From Bordetella parapertussis (GTDB lineage Bacteria > Pseudomonadota > Gammaproteobacteria > Burkholderiales > SG8-39): a stretch of DNA of 5,836 bases. The notes beneath the pieces were generated by a model. That model saw only the letters and a program-made list of their open reading frames with translations. It did not search any database and was not told the origin of the DNA. The position numbers and the translations under genes were made by a program. Below, in pieces: positions 1 through 5,020 of the stretch. Where the stretch lies: NCBI GenBank assembly GCA_945869935.1, contig CAMBSA010000140.1, positions 1 to 5,836 on the forward strand. The letters are read 5' to 3'. Position 1 is the first letter of the stretch. Every line of letters begins with the position of its first letter.

Positions 1-522
1 GATGCGCAGTTCCTCGAGCGGCCTTCGATGGAAACGCAGCACACCGATCGCGATCAGGGCTACAACCTCGCGCAATTCGGCAACACGATGAAGCCCGTGG
101 AATACAAGCACAAGACGCACACCTCGCCGCTGTTCTGGTATCCCTACGAGCGCACCCGCGGCGCACTCGATGCGATGAAAAAGGCGCAGGATCCGCACGC
201 CTGCTGGGGCTACAAGCTTCAGTACACCAACCCGGTCACGGGTGACTGGGCGATGCCGACGATCGGCACCTTCATGCAGATGCTGCCCAAGGGCTTCAAA
301 GGCAAGCCCTATCGCTCGACCGACTCCACCGTGTACGCGGTCGTCGAAGGCAAGGGCCGCTGCTCGGTCAACGGCGAGACGCTCGCCTTCGGCCCGAAGG
401 ACGTGTTCGTCTGCCCTTCCTGGATGCCCTACACGCTGGAAGCGGACGACGACGCGGTCATCTTCAGCTACTCCGACCGGCCGGTGCAGCAGGCGCTGGA
501 TCTCTGGCGCGAGCAGTTCTGA
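1..522 (+). CDS. Gentisate 1,2-dioxygenase-type bicupin ring-cleavage dioxygenase, C-terminal part (5' partial)
   Basis: This is the C-terminal 173 residues of a gentisate 1,2-dioxygenase family protein, an Fe(II) enzyme that opens the ring of gentisate (2,5-dihydroxybenzoate) to maleylpyruvate in the cytoplasm. The frame is open from base 1, so the ATG at base 28 is most likely internal; family members are about 345 residues and the N-terminal, iron-binding cupin lies upstream of the window. Visible hallmarks are the segment with YPYERTR, then GYKLQYTNPVTGDWAMPT, then the second cupin with LPKGFKGKPYRSTDSTVY, VEGKGR, PSWMPY and the closing SDRPVQQALDLWREQ. The second cupin has no histidines at the usual metal positions, which is normal for this family (iron sits in the first cupin). 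It is convergent with the Rieske operon and ends just before a terminator. Homologous enzymes also cleave salicylate, 1-hydroxy-2-naphthoate and 5-substituted salicylates, so the fold is certain but the exact substrate is not. Confidence 0.92.
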   Translation, partial: DAQFLERPSMETQHTDRDQGYNLAQFGNTMKPVEYKHKTHTSPLFWYPYERTRGALDAMKKAQDPHACWGYKLQYTNPVTGDWAMPTIGTFMQMLPKGFKGKPYRSTDSTVYAVVEGKGRCSVNGETLAFGPKDVFVCPSWMPYTLEADDDAVIFSYSDRPVQQALDLWREQF

Positions 523-535
523 TTCGCAAAGCCCG

Positions 536-565
536 AAAAAAAAGCCGCCCGAGGGCGGCTTTTTT
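536..565. terminator. Bidirectional rho-independent terminator between convergent genes
   Basis: A perfect 6-bp GC stem, GCCGCC (544-549) and GGCGGC (554-559), closes a CGAG tetraloop. It is flanked by A8 (536-543) on the left and T6 (560-565) on the right. The A and T tracts can extend the stem and give a U-tract on either strand. It lies 13 bases after the dioxygenase stop and 33 bases beyond the stop of the minus-strand binding-protein gene, so it fits as a shared terminator for both convergent transcripts. Confidence 0.9.
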
Positions 566-598
566 CATGAGCGATTCGCGACCTGCGTGAGAGTCGCC

Positions 599-1567
599 CT
601 ACTCGAGCTTCAGGTTCATGCCCTTGAATCTCGCCGCGTATTTCTCCCTGTCATTCTTCAGAAGCTCTGCGAACGCAACCGGTCCGAGCGCAACCGCCTC
701 AAAGCCGGCCGCTGTTACGTACTTTTCGCGAAACGCCGGATCGGCCAGCACCCTTGAAGCATCGGCGGCGATCTTGTCCACGATTGCGCGCGGCACCCCG
801 ACGGGCAGCAACCAGCCGAACCAGGCGCTGGACTCGAACCCCGGCACACCGGCTTCCGAAATCGTCGGCAGGTCAGGCAGCACCGGCGAACGCTCGGCCC
901 CCGCGTAGGCAAGCGCACGCACCCGTCCCTGGCGGATGAGGGGGAGCGCGGGAGAAAAGCCCGTCAGCGAAAACGAAATCTGCCCGCCCATCAACCCCTG
1001 CAGGATCGCGGGGCCACCCTTGTACGGGACATGCGTGATTTTGATTCCGGCGGCGTTGCTCAACGCCTCGGTGTCCACATGCGGCGAACTGCCGATGCCG
1101 AAGCTCCCGTAGTTGAGTTCCCCGGGTTTCGCCCGCGCCATTGCGAGCAATTCGTTCAGGGACTTCGCGGGAAAATCCGGATGCACCACGAGCACGTTCG
1201 ATGTCTTTACCAGAACAATGACCGGCTGCAGGTCGCGAAAAATGTCGTACGGCAGATTCGAACGCAGGAGATGGTTGGTGAGAATGGTCACGTTGTCGGT
1301 CATGAACACCGTGTAACCGTCCGCGGGCGACTTGACCACGAGTTCGGCGGCGATGATCCCGGTGGCGCCCGCGCGATTGTCGATGATCATCGACTGTCCC
1401 CAGGTGCGGCCGAGTTCCTGCGCAATCGCGCGCGCGAACGCATCCTGCAGGCCACCCGCGGGCACCGGAAGCACCAGCCGGACGGTCTTGGCGGGATACG
1501 TCTGTGCCCCGGCATTCGCCTGAACAAGACAACTACATGCAGCAAGTATCAACAACAAGCGTTTCAT
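599..1567 (-). CDS. Bug/TctC-family tripartite tricarboxylate transporter substrate-binding protein
   Basis: This 322-residue periplasmic solute-binding protein belongs to the Bug (TctC-like) family, which captures small organic acids, often aromatic carboxylates, for tripartite tricarboxylate transport or for sensing. The N-terminus MKRLLLILAAC is a signal peptide with likely cleavage after residues 17-21 (ANAGA), leaving a mature start QTYPAKTVRLVLPVPAGG that matches the usual Bug start. Other family features are IIDNRAGATGIIAAELV, KSPADGYT, the HVPYKGG-P motif and DLPTISEAGVPGFE. The start at 1567 is supported by a strong AGGAGG 7 bases upstream; the frame stays open further upstream but lacks family similarity there. 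It is the last gene of the minus-strand operon, 86 bases after the amidohydrolase, and ends near the terminator. No TctA/TctB membrane genes are in the window, which is common for these proteins. The ligand cannot be read from sequence; the operon suggests an aromatic acid. Confidence 0.93.
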   Translation of the reverse strand: MKRLLLILAACSCLVQANAGAQTYPAKTVRLVLPVPAGGLQDAFARAIAQELGRTWGQSMIIDNRAGATGIIAAELVVKSPADGYTVFMTDNVTILTNHLLRSNLPYDIFRDLQPVIVLVKTSNVLVVHPDFPAKSLNELLAMARAKPGELNYGSFGIGSSPHVDTEALSNAAGIKITHVPYKGGPAILQGLMGGQISFSLTGFSPALPLIRQGRVRALAYAGAERSPVLPDLPTISEAGVPGFESSAWFGWLLPVGVPRAIVDKIAADASRVLADPAFREKYVTAAGFEAVALGPVAFAELLKNDREKYAARFKGMNLKLE

Positions 1568-1570
1568 CGT

Positions 1571-1580
1571 TCCTCCTCCT
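1571..1580 (-). promoter_or_regulatory. Strong Shine-Dalgarno for the Bug binding-protein gene
   Basis: The minus strand reads AGGAGGAGGA, followed by ACG and then the ATG at 1567. This purine run places the start at 1567 and argues against the longer open frame that extends to 1870 across the end of the amidohydrolase gene. Confidence 0.8.
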
Positions 1581-1602
1581 GCGTGTGCGCGCCGCTCTGC
1601 GT

Positions 1603-1626
1603 GGCATGCCCTCTTTGGGGCATGCC
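1603..1626. repeat. Inverted repeat in the amidohydrolase/Bug spacer, both arms themselves palindromic
   Basis: GGCATGCCC (1603-1611) pairs perfectly with GGGCATGCC (1618-1626) around a 6-base loop, a 9-bp stem that two G-T wobbles can extend. Each arm contains the 8-bp palindrome GGCATGCC, so the same octamer occurs twice, 16 bases apart. No U-tract follows on either strand, so it is not a typical intrinsic terminator. On the minus-strand mRNA it would form a hairpin between the amidohydrolase stop and the ribosome-binding site of the binding-protein gene. A role in mRNA processing or stability, or as a protein-binding site, is possible but unproven. Confidence 0.7.
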
Positions 1627-1653
1627 GTCCGGCGCGTCCTCCCGGGGTTGCGC

Positions 1654-2604
1654 CTACGCGGCGGCCGAATCGGCGATCGGCAGCTTCAGCAGCTTCGCCG
1701 CATTGCGCCAGAACACGGCATCGCGGTCGCGCGGCGAAAGATTCAGGTCCTCGACCAGCTTGATTGCCTTCGGCTTGAGCGAGGTCAGCGGCGGCGCATC
1801 GCTTCCGTAGAGAACGTGGTCGACGCCCACGGTGTCGAGCACGCAGCGGATTGCGGGGGCGTGGTAGCACACGGTGTCGAGATAGATCATCTTGAGGTAG
1901 TCACCGGGTTTGCGCTTGATGAGCAGCGGCTTGTACGAACCGAGGAAGTAGGCCTCGTCACGCATCTCGTAGGCATAGTCCATACGGCCGATCACCTCGC
2001 AGATACCGCCCCCGCCGTGCGAGGCCACAATCTTCAGTTTCGGATAATCCTCGAGGATGCCGCGCACGATGATTCGCGACAGCGCGAGAGTAAGGTCGAA
2101 CGGGCGACCGACGCTCGATGCAAGACGGTAGTCCTTCATCCGGTCCTCGCCGAATCCCACGTGCGGTGGATGGATCATCACCGGGATGTCGAGCTCCTGT
2201 GCAAGCTCCCAGAACGGGCGCGCCTCATCATCGTCGGGGTAATGCCCCTTGTGGCTGGAGTTGATGAACACACCCTTGAGGCCGAGCGTGCGGATGGCGC
2301 GCTCCATCTCGCGGATATACGCCGGACCGCCGCAGGGCAGCAAAGTAGCGAAGGCGTAGACCTTGCCCTTGTACGTGTCCTGCAATTCGGCGGCGTAGTC
2401 CGTCCAGCGCTGGATCGAGGAGAGTTCATCCTCGCCGGTCTTGTAGCGCATGTAGTGCGCCGCGTTGGTGACGACGATCGTGTCGATTCCGACCTTGCGG
2501 TTGGTTTCGAGGACATTGTCGATGTTCATCGGGCAGCGTCCCTCCCATTCCGGCGCGGCGGCCTCTTCGGGCGGATAGACGTGGTTGTGCCATTCGATGA
2601 TCAT
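1654..2604 (-). CDS. Amidohydrolase-2 / ACMSD-family metal-dependent decarboxylase or hydrolase
   Basis: This 316-residue protein is a TIM-barrel amidohydrolase of the ACMSD type. The family includes aminocarboxymuconate-semialdehyde decarboxylase, gamma-resorcylate and 5-carboxyvanillate decarboxylases, and some hydrolases of ring-cleavage products. The metal set is visible: H6 and H8 in WHNHVYP at the N-terminus, H145 in MIHPPH, H196 in ASHGGGG (matching the catalytic His of ACMSD) and D269 in YGSDAPP. The YLDTVCYH segment and the terminal FWRNAAKLLKL are also typical. Length is normal. The start at 2604 has AGGAGG (2611-2616 on the minus strand) 6 bases upstream. It sits 60 bases after the oxygenase beta subunit in the same operon, so it likely acts on the substrate or product of that oxygenase. 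Decarboxylation is the favoured guess; hydrolysis of an amide, ester or lactone cannot be excluded. Cytoplasmic, with no signal peptide. Confidence 0.9.
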   Translation of the reverse strand: MIIEWHNHVYPPEEAAAPEWEGRCPMNIDNVLETNRKVGIDTIVVTNAAHYMRYKTGEDELSSIQRWTDYAAELQDTYKGKVYAFATLLPCGGPAYIREMERAIRTLGLKGVFINSSHKGHYPDDDEARPFWELAQELDIPVMIHPPHVGFGEDRMKDYRLASSVGRPFDLTLALSRIIVRGILEDYPKLKIVASHGGGGICEVIGRMDYAYEMRDEAYFLGSYKPLLIKRKPGDYLKMIYLDTVCYHAPAIRCVLDTVGVDHVLYGSDAPPLTSLKPKAIKLVEDLNLSPRDRDAVFWRNAAKLLKLPIADSAAA

Positions 2605-2664
2605 GCTGCTCCTCCTTTGTAGGTATTTATTCCGGACAGGCCTTATTGTCGTCGGATCGCGTCG

Positions 2665-3153
2665 TCAGATCGGGTAGATGATCGAGTTCGGAATCAGTTC
2701 CGAATCAAATACACATACCTTTTCAGCGAAGCGAAGTCCATCCCCGGTTCGTACGAGCGTGTCGTAATAGCGACCGGCGTTCAGGATGTCCGACAACTCG
2801 TGCCGCCTGGTCCGGATGACCAGATAGTTCGCCTCGCAGCGGATACGGTCTCCCTCCTGCCCGGTAACGATCAGGCCGGACACAAGGTGCCTCTGGTAGT
2901 ACGGCTGGTGAAACAGGGTCTGCGTGATTCCGTAGACCCTGTCCTTGAGCATGCCGCGGCTTTCGAAGGCGAGCGTGGCGAGCGGCAGCCCGCGGTCGTA
3001 GTTTTCCCGCGGCTGCACCTTGTAGACGCATTCCTCGGTGAAAAAATCCGGCCAGTCGTCGTACTTTCCGCTGTCAATGCATCGAATGTAGCGGCCGTAC
3101 AGATCCTCGATTTCGAACCGCAGGGCGATGTCGAATTGCGCGTCGTTCTTCAC
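2665..3153 (-). CDS. Aromatic-ring-hydroxylating dioxygenase, beta (small) subunit
   Basis: This 162-residue protein is the small, non-catalytic SnoaL/NTF2-like subunit of a Rieske oxygenase, which supports assembly of the alpha3beta3 hexamer. Family features are the N-terminal helix with LRFEIEDLYGRYIRCID, then DDWPDFFTEECVYKV, ENYDRGLPLA, RGMLKDRVYGI, the H-P-YYQRHLVSG strand and the C-terminal RYYDTLVRTGDGLRFAEKVCVFDS. Length is normal for beta subunits of the salicylate 5-hydroxylase (NagH) and anthranilate (AndAd) type. The start is GTG at 3153, only 3 bases after the alpha-subunit stop; no in-frame ATG precedes the conserved region and the next Met is deep inside it. Only a weak Shine-Dalgarno (GGGAC region inside the alpha gene) is visible, so translational coupling to alpha is likely. 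It is followed after 60 bases by the amidohydrolase. Confidence 0.92.
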   Translation of the reverse strand: MKNDAQFDIALRFEIEDLYGRYIRCIDSGKYDDWPDFFTEECVYKVQPRENYDRGLPLATLAFESRGMLKDRVYGITQTLFHQPYYQRHLVSGLIVTGQEGDRIRCEANYLVIRTRRHELSDILNAGRYYDTLVRTGDGLRFAEKVCVFDSELIPNSIIYPI

Positions 3154-3156
3154 GGG

Positions 3157-4413
3157 CTAGAGTCCCATCGTTTCGCGGTAATAGCGGTACATGCCGCGAA
3201 TCAGCGTTTCCGACACGTTGTGGTCGGTGTCGCCGATGTCGCGTCCGCCGAGTTCGCTCACCGTCTGGTATTCCGGATGCTGGCTGAAACCGGCCTGCTG
3301 CATCTCGATGATCTCGCCATCGTCCGCGGATACGTATCCCGCGGGCCCGAACAGGTTCGCCTGGCGCAGTCGGCGCCGCGTCATCTCGGGCGTGTCATCC
3401 TCATAGCCGAAATGGGTCCACCAGAAGTCGAAGCTGCCGTTGCCTCTCGGGATGATGTGGCGCGTCGACACCGAATTCACCTGCTGCTGGATGATCACCG
3501 ACGGGAACAGCGTCAGCATGGTGACGGTGGGGCCGTTCCACCAGTGCTCGGGCACGACATCGAGAACGCGCGCGTCGTTGAGCTTCATGTTTTCCTTGAA
3601 CGACGAAACGCCCTGGGTGACTTCGCTCTTGCCGCCGTCGTTCTTCCTGGAAATCATCACCGCGTGGCGGTTTTTCGCATCCATCACCAGTGCGGACTTC
3701 TGGTCCGCCCGCCACAGGCCGAAGACCACGAACCAGGTGTGCAGCAGGCCGGGATGATACGGATCCTTGATGTTTTCCTGCATCAGCTTCCAGTTTCCCG
3801 GGATGCGTTGCCGTGAATACCCGAGGAGGGTGAGTTTCCGCCCATCGAATATCCGTTCGTACCAGGGACGAATCGTCGGGCCGAGGTACTCCTCGACATC
3901 CGGTACGTCGTGATCGAACGAACCCCAGATCACGCCGTTCCAGGTGCGAACCTTGAGTTGGGTGAGGTTGTGGTCCTGAACGCGGAAGTCCGCCGGCATG
4001 CCGCCCTGGACCTTACCCTCGCTGCGAACGCCACGTCGGAAAGGCACGCCCTGGAGGTTGCCCTTCAGGTCGTAGCTCCATTGGTGGTACGGGCAGATGA
4101 GTTCCTTCACCGTGCCGTGATCCGCCTGACAGAACTGCGCGCCGCGGTGGGCGCAGTGGTTCTCGACCACGTTGACGCCGCCGTCCGGATCGCGAACTGC
4201 GATGACCTGGCGCTCGCCCACCCAGGTGCGCTTGAAGTCTCCCGCGTTCGGTATTTCCGCTTCGAGCCCGATGTAACACCAGTGATTCCGGTAGAAGAAT
4301 CGTTTGAGTTCCTCCCGATAGAGACCGGGATCGGTGTAGACCTGATAGGGAACTCGACTCGAACCGGCGTCCGGCCAATGCATCGGTAACGCTGCTTTTT
4401 CGGGTGCGTTCAT
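3157..4413 (-). CDS. Rieske aromatic-ring-hydroxylating oxygenase, alpha (large) subunit, NagG-like
   Basis: This 418-residue catalytic subunit adds oxygen to an aromatic acid using electrons from a ferredoxin. The Rieske [2Fe-2S] motif is intact: C87-A-H89 and C107-P-Y-H110, with 17 residues between H89 and C107. The mononuclear iron site is intact: NWKLMQENIKDPYHPGLLH supplies bridging D217 and ligands H220 and H225, and the DDGE segment at 364-367 supplies the third ligand, an Asp. The N-terminal pattern (WPDAGSSRVPY, then NHWCYIGLEAEIP) and C-terminal end (RGMYRYYRETMGL) resemble salicylate 5-hydroxylase NagG and the related AndAc-type anthranilate dioxygenase. A gentisate-dioxygenase gene nearby fits 5-hydroxylation of a salicylate-like ring. 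The start is chosen at 4413 because AGGAGG lies 6 bases upstream; the in-frame ATG at 4419 abuts it. It is the first gene of the minus-strand operon. No ferredoxin or reductase is in the window. The family is sure; the substrate is inferred. Confidence 0.95.
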   Translation of the reverse strand: MNAPEKAALPMHWPDAGSSRVPYQVYTDPGLYREELKRFFYRNHWCYIGLEAEIPNAGDFKRTWVGERQVIAVRDPDGGVNVVENHCAHRGAQFCQADHGTVKELICPYHQWSYDLKGNLQGVPFRRGVRSEGKVQGGMPADFRVQDHNLTQLKVRTWNGVIWGSFDHDVPDVEEYLGPTIRPWYERIFDGRKLTLLGYSRQRIPGNWKLMQENIKDPYHPGLLHTWFVVFGLWRADQKSALVMDAKNRHAVMISRKNDGGKSEVTQGVSSFKENMKLNDARVLDVVPEHWWNGPTVTMLTLFPSVIIQQQVNSVSTRHIIPRGNGSFDFWWTHFGYEDDTPEMTRRRLRQANLFGPAGYVSADDGEIIEMQQAGFSQHPEYQTVSELGGRDIGDTDHNVSETLIRGMYRYYRETMGL

Positions 4414-4419
4414 CGTCAT

Positions 4420-4425
4420 CCTCCT
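4420..4425 (-). promoter_or_regulatory. Shine-Dalgarno that decides the alpha-subunit start
   Basis: The minus strand reads AGGAGG then ATG-ACG-ATG. The first ATG (4419) has no spacer, while the second (4413) has the ideal 6-base spacer, so translation should start at 4413 and give MNAPEK rather than MTMNAPEK. Confidence 0.75.
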
Positions 4426-4467
4426 GACCCGGTGGTCTTCGCCGAGGAAGGCGACCAAGGGTTCGGT

Positions 4468-4496
4468 ATTGGACCGCCGGGAACGCCATTTGTAAA
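4468..4496 (-). promoter_or_regulatory. Candidate sigma-70 promoter for the Rieske operon
   Basis: On the minus strand TTTACA (4496-4491, 5 of 6 with TTGACA) is followed by a 17-base spacer and TCCAAT (4473-4468, 4 of 6 with TATAAT). It would start transcription near 4461, leaving a leader of about 48 bases before the alpha-subunit ATG. It is the best match seen in the divergent region on this strand. The -10 is weak, so an activator may be needed. Pattern match only. Confidence 0.4.
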
Positions 4497-4510
4497 GGCG
4501 GCATATCGCC
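4497..4510. promoter_or_regulatory. Short imperfect palindrome in the divergent promoter region, possible operator
   Basis: GGCG-GCATAT-CGCC is an inverted repeat of 4 bp with a 6-base centre. It lies immediately upstream of the candidate -35 of the Rieske operon and upstream of the plus-strand promoter, where a shared regulator of the two divergent units could bind. The repeat is short, and no regulator gene is in the window, so this is weak. Confidence 0.25.
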
Positions 4511-4534
4511 CCTGTTAAGTCCCGCTGACACCGA

Positions 4535-4569
4535 CTGGCAGCACCGGACGAGGTGGGAGATAATTTGCA
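4535..4569 (+). promoter_or_regulatory. Candidate promoter for the Rid/hydrolase operon: overlapping sigma-54-like and sigma-70-like elements
   Basis: TGGGAGATAATTTGCA (4554-4569) has the GG-N10-GC spacing of sigma-54 promoters (GG at 4555-4556, GC at 4567-4568) and an exact TTGCA -12 element; the -24 element differs from TGGCACG at three positions. The same bases contain GATAAT (4559-4564), a 5 of 6 match to a sigma-70 -10, with CTGGCA (4535-4540, 4 of 6) 18 bases upstream as a possible -35. Either would give a start roughly 20-30 bases before the ATG at 4600. Which one is used cannot be told from sequence. Confidence 0.45.
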
Positions 4570-4599
4570 CCCTTCAATCAACGACCCGCCCAAGCCACC

Positions 4600-4998
4600 A
4601 TGACGCAAATTCTTCAACCTTCGACCTGGGCCAAGCCACGCGGCTACTCCAACGGAATGGCCGCATCCGGCCTGCAGGTATTCGTGGCCGGCCAGATCGG
4701 CTGGGACGAACAGTGCAAGTTCGTCGGCACCGATTTTCTGTCCCAGGCCCGGCAGGCGCTCAAGAACATCGTGGCGGTGCTCGCCGAAGCCGGCGCGGGC
4801 CCGGAGCACATCACGCGGATGACCTGGTATGTGACCGACAAGAAGGAATACCTCGCCGCGGGCAGGGAACTCGGCGCTGCTTATCGCGAGATCATCGGGA
4901 AAAACTTTCCCGCGATGACCGCGGTGCAGGTCGTCGCGCTGATGGAAGACCTGGCGAAGGTCGAGATAGAAGTGACCGCCGTCGTACCGCAGAACTGA
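4600..4998 (+). CDS. Rid/YjgF/YER057c/UK114-family protein lacking the RidA catalytic arginine
   Basis: This 132-residue cytoplasmic protein has the Rid fold, normally a trimer with inter-subunit clefts. Features are the N-terminal WAKPRGYSNGM-A-SGLQVFVAGQIGWD, the central QARQALKNIVAVLAEAGAGPEHITRMTWYVTD and the C-terminal FPAMTAVQVVALMEDLAKVEIEVTAVV. In canonical RidA, which hydrolyses reactive enamines and imines from amino acids, the equivalent of FPAMTAV reads P-x-R-S/T with an arginine binding the carboxylate; here that position is M106. It is therefore more likely one of the Rid subfamilies without imine deaminase activity of the RidA kind, perhaps specialised for a catabolic intermediate; 2-aminomuconate deaminase is a known member of the wider family. 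The Shine-Dalgarno is poor. It is first in a plus-strand unit divergent from the Rieske operon and 22 bases upstream of the hydrolase. The family is certain, the reaction unknown. Confidence 0.9.
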   Translation: MTQILQPSTWAKPRGYSNGMAASGLQVFVAGQIGWDEQCKFVGTDFLSQARQALKNIVAVLAEAGAGPEHITRMTWYVTDKKEYLAAGRELGAAYREIIGKNFPAMTAVQVVALMEDLAKVEIEVTAVVPQN

Positions 4999-5020
4999 CC
5001 AAGGAACCATCGAGGACACC

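Noticed and set aside
28..30. ATG at base 28 as the true start of the dioxygenase, giving a 164-residue single cupin
   Set aside because: The frame is open to base 1, there is no ribosome-binding site before it, and the visible sequence aligns with the C-terminal half of a roughly 345-residue bicupin.
1535..1567. Possible lipobox (LAAC, residues 8-11) in the Bug-protein signal peptide
   Set aside because: The hydrophobic stretch before C11 would be very short for a lipoprotein signal, and the family normally has a type I cleavage near residue 21, where ANAGA fits.
1568..1870. Upstream extension of the Bug-protein frame, making a 423-residue protein
   Set aside because: It overlaps the end of the amidohydrolase gene and would bury the signal peptide inside the protein; the strong ribosome-binding site supports 1567.
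1504..2622. 372-codon plus-strand open frame opposite the amidohydrolase and part of the Bug gene
   Set aside because: It is antisense to two clearly recognisable genes, has no family resemblance, and long antisense frames are expected in high-GC codon-biased DNA.
2800..3816. 338-codon plus-strand open frame opposite the Rieske alpha and beta genes
   Set aside because: It is antisense to both oxygenase subunits; its translation shows no recognisable domain and has the composition of a shadow frame.
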